Of a stretch of 64,000 nucleotides of DNA, positions 12,499 through 26,000 are shown piece by piece. Numbering within the stretch: position 1 is the stretch's first letter; each line of letters opens with the position of its first letter. The position numbers and the translations under genes are program-made. The notes under the pieces were generated by a model. The model was not told the origin of the DNA and searched no databases. It saw only the letters and a program-made list of their open reading frames with translations. This stretch comes from Anagrus nilaparvatae (taxonomy: Eukaryota; Arthropoda; Insecta; Hymenoptera; Mymaridae): NCBI GenBank assembly GCA_022575985.1, contig JAKSXM010000288.1, positions 6,413,501 through 6,477,500 on the forward strand, in the 5' to 3' direction.

Positions 12499-15400
12499 TT
12501 AACTATTCGAATGTTTTGAGAAAATTTTCAAAATATCATGCAGCGATTCTGCTGTAGGCCTTTTACACTCATCATAATCAAAACACAAAAAAATCAAGTC
12601 TTTGTATAATTATGGAACTCTTTTAACATTTGGTTTCAACTTTTGTTTCATTTTATTTACTAACTGCTTTTGTATTGAATCAGCCAACAAAATATTGATG
12701 TCCCATAATGGTGCTTGAGAAAACAGCCGCAGCCTAAGCTCCAGGTATCTGCATACTTTGTTGCTGATTTTTCATAGATTATCATTTCCGGATGCAAATA
12801 TAGAGTGGTTACTTGTTTCTATCCTCGAATAGTTACTATATATAAATCTAATGCATTTATTAAATAAAATAAAAAATTATTGGTAATTTTTTTTAACAAT
12901 ACAAACCAAATGCTTCCTTGCAATTAAATTTTGAACTGATTCCCATTTCACATATTTTAATATACAAATATTGGTCAACCAAAATATTTTTGGGCTTGAG
13001 ATCTTTGTGAATTACAGGATTTGGCTTGAGGCCATGCATGAAATCTATATTGCTCTACACATTGCTAAAGCCATATTACTCTTTCTTGACACATCCAAAA
13101 TGAGGTGACCTTCCATCATTTGTAAAATAAATTTTCTTAGGTTCGAACCTTTTTTTAATTGCATAATAATATACATCCTAAAACTATCTTGGCAAACGTC
13201 ATAAGAACTATATTTTCATTTGGTCTAATTAAATCATTTATAAAAATCTTTCTAAGTATATATGTTTTACTAGTAAAAGTCTTAAACTTTTAATAGCTAT
13301 GGACATCGTTTTATTCAATCTGCTTTCTCAGTCAGAGAAACTGACTTCTCCAAAGCCTCCTCTCCCTAAAACAACGTTGGAAAAGGTTAGTTGTTCTTTT
13401 ATTAAGACTGGAGCAGATACTTCTAAATTAAATAATTTATATGGTGTTTTTGGGTGTGCATCGTTAGTTGTTAATTTTATTCGGACAATATCATTAGCAC
13501 CAGAATCGTCCGATTCTTTGTAAAGAAGATACTGAATTTCGTACAAATCAAAGATAGCATTTTTGCTACTTAGGAACTTCAATTTTTTTTCCAGTTTTGG
13601 TGCTTCCATTGATGGGTTCTTTGCACCTTTAGTATTATTGGAATCCAGGAGCTTCTTTTTATTAAGGCGGTAGACTCAATTGAAGAAAAAAAAAGCGTAT
13701 TTTTCTGGATAGATTTTCGAGTAGAAATAATTGAGATAATTTTTTCAAAATTGTCACTTTATTATATTATAAGTTGCTAAACATTTTTTTTTTCTAAAAG
13801 GGTGCCGAGTACAGATTCTCAAAGTTAGGCTTCACTTTTCATTGTGTGCACAATAGCAGTCTCCAACTTGTTCGGAAACATACCGAATAAAATTTTTTAT
13901 TTTTGTGAAATATAAGGGAAAATGGAAAATTATGAAAATTATTTAATTTTTTTCAAAAACTTTTAATTTTATCACATGTTTAAGAAAAAAAAAAAAAAAA
14001 AAAATTGAAAAACATTTTTTGGAAAAATCATTCCATTAATCCAGAATTAAATTTTATTTTAAAAGTATAGCCAAAAAATTAGGAAGATATCTTAATTATT
14101 TTTTGAGTTATTGTGCACACAAATTCGAAAAACGTTGTTTCGAGAAAAATGCGTTTAAAGTTTAGAATACTGTATCTTACGTCTTTCGCAGTGTCTCGCT
14201 TAATCTTCTATAACTTCCTTATTATTGAAGTTATCATTATAATTTTTTTTTTTCAATATTCTTAAGATGTTTTCGAAGTCAAAAAACAAAAAACAAAAAA
14301 CAAAAAATTGATTTTTTTTCCATACAATTGAGTCTACCGCCTTAATGATTTCTTTTAAATCCTTGAAGACTTCATTTGCGTCTTTTGGTATGAATTTTGA
14401 CTCTGATGCTAGCTCAAATAATGTACCAAAATCTTCTTTAGGACTATTTTTATTGGCTTGGCCTTTACTGTAAAAGGCATTGTTTGAAAAATTAAGGTTT
14501 GGAGAAGGCGAATTGTTGTTAGACGTGGAATTTAACAAATCTAAATATTGGCTTTTATAAATATTATTTGCTTAAATTAGTTTTTTTATTTAAGTTAAGT
14601 ATAAGTCTTGAGAAACTTGAATCTGGTTTTTTTTGGATTTTTGATTTTTTTGCGCTCAAATGTTGCTTAACTTTTAATCTTGGATTTTTGAACTTATTTG
14701 CTAACATTTTATTTGCCTGATATAGTATTTGATTATTTTGAGGACTGTTTCTTATTCTCAAATTATTTTGCAGAATATCAGAACTTACACTTAACCATTT
14801 TTTTTTGTCAACAGTAAATGCAACTTTAGAATTCCATTAGATGCCGTATAATACCCTTTCTTATAATCCCATAAAAAGGAATTATTACCTTTTGTATATA
14901 TATAAAACATTTAATAATGTTTAAACTAGGATCACCTAAGTCAATTTCAGAAGTTTCAAAAAAAGAAGGATTTTGGGGATTTTTCATCATTGATATAACT
15001 TTTTCTTTTATGTAATCATATGTATAATTTTCATCTTTATCTAGCTCTAAGGTTTCTTTTTTTGTACCTGATAAATTCATGTACTTAACGTTAGGGCTGT
15101 CTCTGTACTTAGCCACCAGGGCATTATTTCACTTTTTTGCTTTCTGCAATTCAATAAAAACATTATTTCAATTTTTGCATTGATTTTTATACAATGTAAA
15201 CATTTCAGATAAATTATCTGTTCTTTTTGGCCTTTTTTCCCATCTCATTTCCCTTCATACATATTAAGCTCATTCTTGCCTAAATTAGCTAAAACTACTG
15301 ATTGAAACCTTTTCAACCCATAGTCTTCCAGAAATGTATAATCTTTAATAAGTAAATAATATTTAGCAATACCTAAAATAGATACTTTCAGAAATATAAA

Positions 15401-15672
15401 TATGTTTCATTACCTTCAGCATGCTTACTTTTAGTGTCTTTAATTTTAGGAAAGTACGCATCGTACTCATGCAATCCTGGTTTTATTTTAATTAAATTAC
15501 CATCTGAAATTTTCATTGTGGAAATTCCATATTGACCATGTATTTTATAAGTTAAATTAGAGCATCCTACATAATATCCTTTTATGTCATCAAAGTCTAT
15601 GAAACCATTTTCATCTACTTGAAAATTAAGATCTAAATCTGGTGAAACAAACTCTGGAATTTCCATTATCAT
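12499..15672 (-). pseudogene. Decayed protein-kinase-like gene split by a transposon
   Basis: Minus-strand gene from a candidate ATG at 15672 to TAA at 12499-12501. The N-terminal 650 or so residues match no family I recognise. Pieces at 15672-15388, 15390-15190, 15116-14840, 14820-14564 and 14560-14340 read in different frames, so there are several frameshifts or unrecognised introns. The C-terminal part is a protein kinase: glycine loop GRGGFGEV (about 13360), an AIK lysine, catalytic loop HKDLKPKN (about 13010), CEMG where DFG is expected, WSLGC, and a terminal CKRPTAESL. HRD is HKD and the metal-binding Asp of DFG appears as Glu. A TIR element at 13662-14345 interrupts it. Active signalling is unlikely; the substrate and origin are unknown. 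Confidence 0.7.
13662..14345. mobile_element. TTAA-flanked MITE-like element inside the kinase-like gene
   Basis: The sequence at 13661-13682 (ATTAAGGCGGTAGACTCAAT plus TG) is matched exactly in inverse orientation by 14325-14346. TTAA lies at both ends (13662-13665 and 14342-14345), so the element reads GGCGGTAGACTC... between TTAA copies, the target-site pattern of piggyBac-type elements. A TA duplication, as in mariner elements, is formally possible because TA lies within TTAA. There is no transposase. Deleting the element plus one TTAA joins the flanking minus-strand frames without a stop. Confidence 0.75.
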
Positions 15673-16027
15673 CTACCCCTGGAAAGATAACCATATAATA
15701 TTACTTTGTTTTATTTGCTACTTTTCATTTACAAATAAAAAAACTTTAGATAAAACACAGTATAGTTAGTAATGATAAAGGTTTCAAAATAATTATCTTT
15801 TAAAGAAACTTTATGCAGTTAATACTTCTTTTTTCTATTAAAACAATTAATTTTTACTGCTTTGTAAACTTTATTAATTAATTTTTTTTGCAAATTTTTT
15901 TATTTTAATTTTGCTACTAAACTTTATAAAACTAGTAGAAAAGAACCCAAACGACGCGACGCCTCTCTTACCGCCAAAATTTATTAAGATTAGCTTAAGT
16001 TTTTGATACAATTTTTCTCTTCCCACG

Positions 16028-16109
16028 ATGAAAAATTTAAACATCTCCTTCTCTCGTGAAAAGAAGAAAAAGTCTCCTCCATCGATATGTATGGTCTCTA
16101 CCGTCTTCC
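16028..16109 (+). CDS. Possible short first coding exon with strong donor
   Basis: A locally GC-richer segment (15940-16110: ACGACGCGACGCCTC and onward) contains ATG at 16028. The 27-codon frame begins MKNLNISFSREKKKKSPPS and meets a strong donor, CC|GTAAGT, at 16110. This is the profile of a 5' exon ending in phase 1. No downstream partner was found; the secreted-protein exon at 44331 needs phase 0, so it is not a simple alternative start for that gene. Function unknown. Confidence 0.2.
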
Positions 16110-17230
16110 GTAAGTTTACCTAAAATTACCATTAATATTATCATAACAAAAAATTAAAATTAATTACATTATTCATGTATAATTTTAATTTTTTATTTAA
16201 TTTTATGAATACTAAATTTTTATACATAAATAATTTTCTTTACTAGAAATTTAAATTAATTAAAATTTAAATTAATTATAGATTAATCTGTGAACTGCAA
16301 TCAGTAATCTAAAAGTTAGTATCGGTCATTCTACTGTTCCCTTATAAATAAATGACTCTCTTAATTGAACTCTAATTTATTAAAAAAAGTAATACTTTTT
16401 GATATACATAAAACTTAGCTTTATATAATCCATAATAATCCTTTATATAAAACTTAGCTTAAACTAATACTAGCCATTAGACACTTATCACCTCAAGAAA
16501 TATACTTTCTTAGGTACAATAATAAGTTTCTATGACTACAATAAGTTGATCCTTTAATGAAGTGAAACTTTTATATTAATTTTAAAAGTTTATAAGACTA
16601 AAACAAGATTTTTATATTTTTTTTTAAATCTATTTTTTCAAAAAAAATAAAATTGAGACATATTCATTTTATTATGTATACGTACAAAAAGTTGCAATTC
16701 ATAAATGTCATACATTTATTTATAAAATAGATAAAGGTAGAAATATTATTAGATGGTGAAAATAAGTAAAAGTGAGAAATTTTGTCTAAATATAGATATG
16801 AAGAAAAAAAAATAACAACAGATGTGAAATACCTGCTACTCGTTAAAAAAGGAAAAATTATATAAAGTCTTTGAAAAATATAAAATAGATCTTACAAATA
16901 GATTTATAGATGCTATATTATAATATACTATATTTATAATTTACTTTCACGTTCATTTACCCCTTTTTATTGTCTTATTTTAATTTATAAACTACTTGTT
17001 CTATAGTTTGTAATTAAAAATTCAGTACATTTTTTATTTCTTAATTCTTACGTAATTACTCAATATTTAAATACAAAATGTAAGTTTCTTTTTTTCTTAT
17101 TAAATACTTGCATTAGTTGGACATAATACTTTCTGTAATTGCTTATATAAATTCCAACATGAAAATGAAAATGGTAATTCTGTGTAACACATAAAATTCT
17201 TACACTTATTTATCAGAGAACGGTTCTAAA

Positions 17231-17737
17231 TTTAAATTCGGAGTGGTAAGATTTGGTCTACATGGGTTTTTCGGGTCTCTAAATAAGAATTTCGGGGACT
17301 TTTTTTGAAAAATTAATATTTCTCCCTTAATTCAGCAAAAACTACATTTTCGATATTTAGCGCTTTCAATGTCCAAATTTAGTCTACAAGGATTTTTTAG
17401 GTCGCTGATCATGAATTTCAGGGTCTTGTCTACTAAAAATTGGTAATTCACACTTAAATTTGCAAAAACATGAACTACATCAAAAATATCCCTATGGAGA
17501 CTGTATTTGCTAATTTTAGGGTGAAGTGCCAATTTTTAGTAGACAGGACGCCGAAATTCGTGATCACCGATCCAAAAAACCCATGTGGACCAAATCTGAT
17601 CCCTCCAAATTTGAATACATAAAAAAATGCTGCCTGTTAGGGGTAGTTTTTGAAAATTGAAGGGTATTCCAAACATTTCTCGTAGAAAAAAGCCCGAAAT
17701 TCATGATCAGCGACTCAAAAAACTTACAGTAGACCAA
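17231..17737. repeat. Foldback-like cluster of a 50-bp unit
   Basis: TTTAAATTCGGAGTGGTAAG and the following 16 bases (17231-17266) recur inverted at 17580-17615 with about seven mismatches. Four units at about 17250, 17376, 17533 and 17683, two in each orientation, share GTCTAC, a T-rich run, GGGTC and a CTGATCATGAATTTC-like end. A related arrangement lies at 61890-62272. Confidence 0.55.
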
Positions 17738-17834
17738 TTTTGGTGGTGGCCGGAAACAAAACAGATAAAACCGTATATTGTTGGATTAATATGAATAATT
17801 TAAAACATAAATATCTTATTTCACATAATATTTT

Positions 17835-18000
17835 TCGGCTTCGCCTCGGATTACAATTTACGTGCGATCTGGGCGGGCAATTCTTTATTTTTGCGGCCTA
17901 GGATAAAAATATACTATTTCAAGCCACATATATTATTAAATATTATTTGATCATATAAGATTCATTCTGGATACCATGTCATGGCATAATTACAAGCATA
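17835..18000 (+). repeat. Dispersed repeat family A, copy 3, plus a second shared segment
   Basis: TTCGGCTTCGCCTCGGATTA followed by CAATTTACGTGCGATCTGGG and GGATAAAAATATACTATTT matches the family core. About 40 bases further, ATTCATTCTGGATACCATG (near 17970) recurs inverted near 680-705 as CATGGTATCCAGAATGATTC. Confidence 0.6.
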
Positions 18001-18440
18001 ATAATGGCTTTTTAAACAAAATTTCATCGTTAAAACTTTAACGTATCCAGAAAGACTCATAATCCAAAAGAAAAAATTTTATTACTTCGTTACAGAAAGT
18101 ATGTACACATAAAACAATATAAAATAAGGAAAAATTTTGTTCTATAAATTCTATATATTTAATATTTTTTAATTCTCATATATTTATATGATAATATAAA
18201 TGAGATGAACCAAAACCTATCAATTATAAAAAACTTCTCCTATAGGTTATAATTTAACGAGGATCCGGAAATTTCATATATACTTACTTTCTCATAAAAA
18301 CTATGCTAATACATTTTTTTTTGTATTATATTATTGTGTACTGCAACGTTCGTATTTATAAGTTTTTCTTTGCTTTCTAGGAAATATTCAAAAGCCTATT
18401 ATATGTATTTCAGATAAAATCAAGAATTTTCTTTTTTTTT

Positions 18441-18472
18441 TTTATTATTATTATTGTTATTGTTATTATTAT
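18441..18472. repeat. Trinucleotide microsatellite (TTATTA/TTGTTA)
   Basis: Ten trinucleotides, mainly TAT repeats with interspersed TGT, in AT-rich DNA. Confidence 0.7.
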
Positions 18473-20137
18473 CAGGTGTAAAAAAAATTCTATTTCTAAT
18501 AAAGATGAACCACAATTTATACTTTCATATATGTTTTATGTGACTTTTTTTTAAATATATTTTAAATATTTATTAGTTGCATTTTTATGCTTATAGGCAA
18601 TAAAATATATTTGTCATTTATGTAAATAAATTTTTATTATTTTTTTAAAATGAAACTTTTTTCTATTATTATTTTATATGTGTATAGAAAATGTGTGTAA
18701 TATATTAGAATAAAAGTGTAAAATAATAAAAAAATATAAAAAAGTATGTCATTTTTACTTTTTTTTTAAAAGATAAAATATTAATAAGGATATATTATAT
18801 GTTACATATTTTTTTATTATCATCAATACTTTAATTTTGCTTTCCCTGTCATTTATTTACTTGCATATTATCTTCATTTCTCTTTTTCAATTTTTTGGTG
18901 ATGACGTTTAAGTATCATATGGCAAGTTAAAGTTTTTTTATTATTAAGATTAAAAAACGGATATAAAAAATGGATGATATTAAATGTTATTTGTTAAATA
19001 AACCGAAGAAATTTTATTTGATGTAATTAAAGTAGATTATTTGGTTGTTTTTGTTATAAAATTACTAGAAAAATAGCTTTTTTGTTATTCAAGTATAGTT
19101 TGAAATGGTTGGCTTGTAATTTACTCTGGCTGCAGATACCAAAAAGAGACTCCACTGTCTTTGGATCCTGAAATCACTCCAAATATCCAGGGTGTGTTAA
19201 TATAGCTAAAAAAAATAACATCAAAAACACTCCTTATCCTAGTTGAATGGGCCTTCTGGGCCTAAAAATAGGACTATACGATACCCAATTAATGAAAAGC
19301 TCATTTTTGATCCAAAATTACCAACTTGAAAATTCTTTCAAAAATTACAATTTGTGTGAATGAAACTTAATTTACGGGGCTTAAAAGTAGATCCTTGCAC
19401 AACAAAAATTAGGAGTCATTTTAAAATTAGACTAAGAAACCAAATCTCATAGCGTGGAGTCCTCGACCCCCTGGTCTAAGTTACCCTGAGGCAATACCAC
19501 ATTTAGAAGGTAAACCATTAGGGAGTAACCGGAGTATCCGGTTTTTTGTTGCGGGAATTTGCCCCGGACCCCCTTTAGTATATCAATTTTTTTAATATTA
19601 TTTTTTTTATTAAAATTTTATCTTAGTCAATTCTAGGGTGTTACTGGGTCATACTGGGTCATACACTATTAAGAACTTACCTTTGGGGTAAAATTAATTT
19701 TATGAGTCTTTGGTGCAACAGAATCATATATGAATAATATTCTACAGTATTTTTAAATTTAGAGTAAAGTTTTGAACTAAACGTTCCTCAAAATGCAATG
19801 AAATTAAATTTTTTTTTTAATCAAGCAACTAAAATATACTTTTAAAGAATATAAGAAAAAATTATAATAAACTTTTTATATTTCCCAAATTTTGTATTAT
19901 CAAATACCCGATAGTAAACGGTTGAACAAGATTTTTTTACAGTATAGTTACTTACTTAAACTAATTAATAGTTACTTAATGAATATTATTATATCAAATC
20001 TTTGAAAATATAAATTTTGTCGCTTTAAATTAACTCAATCACTAGTTAAACAAATATACGATTCATCAATAATTGAATTCAGTTTTGATTGCTATTTTAC
20101 CTATGCAAAATTCGTATCTGCTTAAATATAATAGGAT

Positions 20138-20252
20138 AGATGCACCAATGAATGACCAGCCTCCAGTGAGTGACAAATAACTTGCATTTCTTATGAAAAA
20201 CGACTGGACATTTATTAGATTGTATCCGGTCATTCACTGATGAAGCTACCCT
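20138..20252. repeat. Imperfect inverted repeat around AATGAATGACC
   Basis: ATGCACCAATGAATGACC near 20140 pairs with GGTCATTCACTGATGAAGCT near 20228 with a few mismatches. It is a short hairpin-like element of about 115 bp, possibly a small MITE. Confidence 0.35.
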
Positions 20253-22542
20253 AATTTAAACTTGAGATCTAGAAAAAAATGTTTTAGTTACTCGTTCGTT
20301 CATCTAATTGTCAATATTTACACAAAGTATCATGAATATAGCAAACATTATTATAATATAGTGTATTTTATTTATAAATATTTATTGTATCTATGCTTGA
20401 ATTACAGCCTTAGGTTATGTTCCATTGTAGATACTGCTTGAGGGAATATTCAATACCTTAGATAAATTTATTACCTTTATAGTTTATCTTTCATGTTTTT
20501 AGGCGTTAATATAAAAAATTATTATAGATATTAGATTTGCATAGTCTAATAAATTTTATATATTTTACCAAAGAAAGTTGTTCAAGATATGATTCTTATA
20601 ACAAACAAAAGATTACACTTTAATATAATTTTTAAGCTTATAAATTGAGACATTAAAATTAATTGGAGAATTTAATCTGACTTTTGATGTTTTTTTTTTT
20701 TCAGGCACGACAACGCATTTAATTTTGAATTCTTAATTCCGTCTACGTGTAATAACTTTGAGGATAAATTATTTTATTTTCAAAAAGGAACTATACATTT
20801 TAATATTATTTTGTTCTCAGAACTAAAAATAAACTAGCACAAAGCCTTAGTAGGGTAAGCTAGCAGCAACCAGATTTTCTTCTCAGTATAGGATAAGCTA
20901 AAATTTAGGAGTTCAGGGGGAACAGAATCCAACGGAGATAAAAACAACTATTACCTACCCCCAATTGGTATATTCGCATCTACCCCTAGAATAATCTAAA
21001 TCTTGATAATCTGGGTACATGGTGCCCCTGAAACAATTTAAATAAAAATTCAAATTACCCCCGAGATTCCAATAGAAATTTGTTTTTTAGTTGTTCAGAG
21101 TCACAAAAATCAAAAAATTTAAATAATCGGAAAATAATAAATAAGTTTGTATAAAAGTTGTTTTAAGTTATAAAAAATAATTTTTAATGTATAACATTAA
21201 ATTTACTAAAAAAAAATAGTTTTACCAAAAACAAAGACCTAGAAACAACAGGCAGCTCAGGGAAGCCCAGGGCATCTCAAAATCGAAATTTTAAGAAAAA
21301 TTATAATTTTAATGTAAAAATTAATTAACTAATTAATTAACGAAAATTAACTCATTGATGTCGGGGCGAAGAGTTTTGGAAGTGAGCAAAGATAAATACA
21401 TTCCCTTATAGATACGTGGCTAAAAAGTTCATCCTAACAGTAAAATTTCACATTCTTTCAGAATCTGACATGAGTTTTGATCTACAACCCTTAAATATTC
21501 CCTAAAAAGAGGGGTGAAAGGAATAGATCAGGCATTATTAGGAAATGTTTGAAAAAATCAATGAAAAAAGTATCAAATTTTATTGAAAAATGCTTGAACA
21601 TAATATTTTTTATGTAAATTTCAAAAATGTCAGTTTTGTGCAAAAACTTTGAAGCATTCTCTAAAATAGGGGTGACTTTGACAAATTTGACAAATACTTT
21701 TAATGTAGCATGAAAAAGTCGAACCCCATATTTTGTCCCGTGTTCTAAAACATAGTTTTACATATAATGGGCAAAAAAGCCGTCTCCCTAGGGCAGAAAA
21801 TACGTTTTTATTGTCCTACATATGAAAATTCTGTTACAAGTTTTACTCCCGGGAGGGCAAAAAAAAATTTTCATTTCATAATATAAAATTAAACAATTTA
21901 AAAATCAAGTTATGATTTAGAGTAAAAAATTGCATTTAGTATTTTATTTTTCAATCATTCAAACAAAGCAATCCAACAGTGTATTTTTGAGCAGTTCATC
22001 ATAATCACGAAAATTATGAGTTTATTGATGACAAGTGATTGATAGATTGATGAAAATTTAAAATGTTTTTCAGGAAATAATAATCAATGTATTCAAATAG
22101 ATGCTAAAAAATATTTATTACTTTAGGACTTAATAATTATTAATAATATAAAATTTAGGGTTTAGACTTTCACAAAAATTTTAAAATTATAAAAAAAAAA
22201 TCACGAAAAAAAAAATAAATACAAGGAAATAAAATTTCAATAAACCTTTTATATTTTCAATATACAAATTTTTCTATTCGAATAATACAAAAATAAACAT
22301 TTAGAAAATCATTTTTTATAAAAAAGAACTTAATATACATATATTTAAATAAAACGAGAGTTTTTTTAATGCTTGTCCTTAAAATATAACATAACCAACA
22401 TAAGTAAAAAAAAAAAAAATTTCTAAAAAAATAAAAACAATCGTTTTTTTTTAAGTATAAACTCAAAAAAGAAGGTGTATTAAAATACCCGTATTATTAT
22501 TTATCTATATGATTACAAATAGGAAATATATCGTTTTTCACT

Positions 22543-22550
22543 TATAAAAG
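22543..22550 (+). promoter_or_regulatory. TATA box ahead of the secreted-protein gene
   Basis: TATAAAAG lies about 520 bases before the proposed start codon at 23065. The following 250 bases are less AT-rich than the surroundings and hold several GCG-containing words (GAGCGATTCGG, ATCGCGTGTG, AAGTCGCGAG), as expected of a 5' untranslated exon. The start site would be near 22575. No other gene start is nearby. Confidence 0.4.
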
Positions 22551-23064
22551 AGCGATTCGGATATTACGCTCTCTTCTTTAGCGAGAAAGAGTCCTGGTGT
22601 ATCGCGTGTGTTGTTTTTATTTATACTGTCAAGTCGCGAGTTACTCGCCTTTTTTTTTTCTTTAAAGGTAATATTATATATTAAGCATCCCTCTTCTTCT
22701 TTTACTTTGAAGAAAATTTTTATACTCTGAGAGTATTGTAATAGAATGAGTCGTTATTCTGAACTCGCTTCAATAACATCGCGAAGAAGAGTATAATTTT
22801 TTATACTTTTTTATTTTTTGATACATGTGATTTTTTTTTTATGGTTTGATTAATTTATTGTGACAGTGAGAGAAAAATTATTTATGGTTTATTTTATGTG
22901 ATTTATAAATTTTTTTAATATGAATTTTTTATATTTTGATTTTTAATTTAAATTATTTAAATTTTTGATATAAAAAATTTTTTTTTAGTAATATAAAGTG
23001 TGGTTTAGTGGAGTGCGGATATGATAATCAAAAGAAACGTTGTTAATTAAGTAATTAAGAAATA

Positions 23065-26000
23065 ATGGGGATCAAATTTGTAAGTTTATTTTTTAATTTT
23101 TTTAATTTTTATTATAAGAAATTTATAAATATTTTTTTAATTGGTTGAAAAATGTTTGAGCTTTTAAAAATTTTGGAATTTTACTGGAAGAATCTAATTA
23201 TTTTGGTGAGGTTTATTGAGGTTTTTTGATTTTGGGTAATAAGATTGAAATTTTTGCTTGTTTAACTTTTTCAAAAATATATTTATTTCTGTATTCATTA
23301 AAAGGCTAGCTAATAAATTTATTTTTGAGAATCATAAAAAAAATTGGCATACGAGGGTGAAATAGGTTTTCTGTAAAAATAATCAATTACCATTAGATTT
23401 CTGACTTTTATTAATAATTTCTAAAAAAACAATTCAACTACCATTTATATGTCAATACTCAATATGAATAGCAGTTAATTTTTTAGGGTGGAAATATTCT
23501 TCTGAATATAAATTATTGTCGAAGGATAATTGCATTCAGCAGTAATCTTAAAACCCAAAACTTTTATTTAACTTTTACAGTACCGGTATTTTGTGGTTTA
23601 AGACATAACTTTTTTTAATAACTTTTCTACGTAAAACTTGACCCTGAATTTCTTCCACTCGTCCTAAGCTCTATAGTAAGACAAAAAATATCGTAAACAC
23701 CATGAGCTTAGTTAATACTTAATATACCATATTTTGAATTTTTTTTAACTTTTATTTCGGATAAAATCATATCGTTTTTTAGAACCTTTTAAGTAGCATT
23801 TGCGGTTCTGCGTAAGACCAACATAAACATTATTTTTTATTTTCAGTCCTAAATTTTAGTTTTTACTCTCGGATATTCTTCATTTTTCATTGAATATTTT
23901 TTAAGATTTATTTATAAAAAAAACAACTTAAAAATTATTACGAATTCAGGCTTTTTCTTAAAATATTAGGTACCTAGAGCAAAAATATTGGTCCTAAAAA
24001 AACTCCTTCTTTAATAGCATAAAAATTGTGTACCAATTATTTCATGCGGTAAAATACAATTATCTATGAACGTTGTTCTCTTGAAATTTCAAATTTTTCG
24101 ATTTTACCAACTGCATTTCAAAATTGACAATTTTTCTATAAAAACAGTTCAAATTTCTACTAAAACAATATTTTAATGCTTCTAAAGAAACATTGTTTCA
24201 TTCCATTATATTGTTTTTATATTACATATAATTACAAATATTATTATTAATAAATGTAAATGAATAAAAGAAAAAGAAAAAAAAAACATGCCTACATAAT
24301 TAAAAAAAAAAAATTGTACATTCGCATTCATTCATTCATGTATGTTACTTTTTACGATTGTATAAAAAAAAAAGTACAATTGTAAAATTTAAGATTTCTC
24401 TAAATATAATTTGAAAAAAATTTAAGTTTTTTTATTATTATTATTCTTAATTTATATTTATTTACTTAGATATTTAGAGGCATTTTTAAAAAAATTTAAT
24501 TAATGGTTATAAAATATATTTTTTTCAATTATGATAATTATTTAATTTTTTTTTGTGTTATATAAGGTAAAGATCGTAAATTGAACGGTTTTTTAATAAT
24601 GAAAAAATAAATTTTTTTTTTATTAAGAATTTAATTTATAAAAGGATAATTATTCAATTATCTTTATTAGGAAAGTCTATACCGCTCATTAATAAAGTAA
24701 CGATATTGATGATATTAAATTTTTTTGCATAAAAATAAAATTTTAAAAGTAGAGATTTTTTGAACGTAAATGGCTTTTCTTTGCGATTTAGTATAATATC
24801 ACATTAATTTTACATGCAAAATTATTTAGCTTTTTAATAGAAGCTACATAAAAATATGTATTGATACTTGAATATGGCACTGAAAAAAAGATACATTTGC
24901 CGCAAGTAGAAATATTCCACTTGTGGTTATTGGAACTCCTCTTGTAGCAAGTGGAAGTCATTTTCTTGCTCAAATCATTGCAAATGACTTGAAACATAAA
25001 GAAAATGGAAATAAAACCGATTCTAAATGAACAAAAAAAAATTCCATAAAATTCTTTACGTTTTAGGTCAAAGTACGAAAATAAATTCCGCTAGCCACAA
25101 GAAGATTATTTTTTCACTTTATATTCTCATAAAATTAGTTTAACGAAAATTTTATTTTTATTTGCTAAAACAAAATTGATACGCCTATTTGAGTAATACT
25201 TTGAGGAGTAGAATGTCAGTTTTTGCCTTAATTTTCTCATCTTTAAATAACATTAGTTCCCGATAATTAATTTAAAATAATATCACTCTTCATGATTAAG
25301 TTAAATTTAATTTTAGTATACAAAATGCAGGCTTTATTTTGAAAAAGGAACCAAATTAGCAACCTAATAATATGAATTAGTCTAGCATATGCCATCAATA
25401 ATTTTTTAAATTAACTTCCTTGTTTGCAGTACTGTTTGTTTGTATCTCATTTTAGTATCCCTGACTTTTTAAGAGATCTGAAAAATGAAGCTTTTAAAAT
25501 TGATGGAAAGTCACAACCATAAAACATTATGTAATAAAGCAGAACTTGATAATTTATATTTTGAATATTCAAATTTTTTTCTGGCTGAAAATCAAAAAAT
25601 TTTCAGATGAAGAAATCGGATCTAAAAGAACAAATATTTCTAGCCGATAATTTGTAAAATTTAGAACAGATTGTATAACATGCATAAATACAATACATAT
25701 AATTAATATAACTTTAAAGACTGTCAATGAATATTCGCAATTCTGTGAAAATTTCATCAGATCCTGTTATTTTTAATGTAATATTTTTTTTTATTATAAA
25801 TTAATTATAATTTTTAAATTTCAGTTATTTGATATCAAGCATTTTTATTATATTTATACTATATCGAAGTCATTTCATTTGCGAGAAAAATTTTTATATA
25901 CTACCGCATAACTATATCGTCATGCGTATAATATAAAATTTCAAATAATATAATTTGATGCATAAAATTGTAACTTTTATCAATTAAATTTTCTAATACT

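Larger units (their letters stand above)
15673..22540. other. Long AT-rich stretch without a firm gene
   Basis: I see no sustained coding frame. Identified contents are a possible short 5' exon (16028-16109), a foldback-like repeat cluster (17231-17737), family A copy 3 (17835), a TTATTA/TTGTTA microsatellite (18441-18472) and an imperfect inverted repeat (20138-20252). The stretch at 19130-19570 is richer in GC and looks like unclassified repeat; it includes a small hairpin AACCGG/CCGGTT near 19520. Nothing else could be assigned. Confidence 0.5.

Noticed and set aside
19510..19545. Hairpin AACCGG...CCGGTT followed by T run, resembling a bacterial terminator
   Set aside because: The window is eukaryotic nuclear DNA; the structure is short and lies in repeat-like sequence with no gene upstream.
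22257..22466. Lys/Phe/Tyr-rich minus-strand frame of 69 codons
   Set aside because: Its composition follows local A/T runs; no domain and no splice context.
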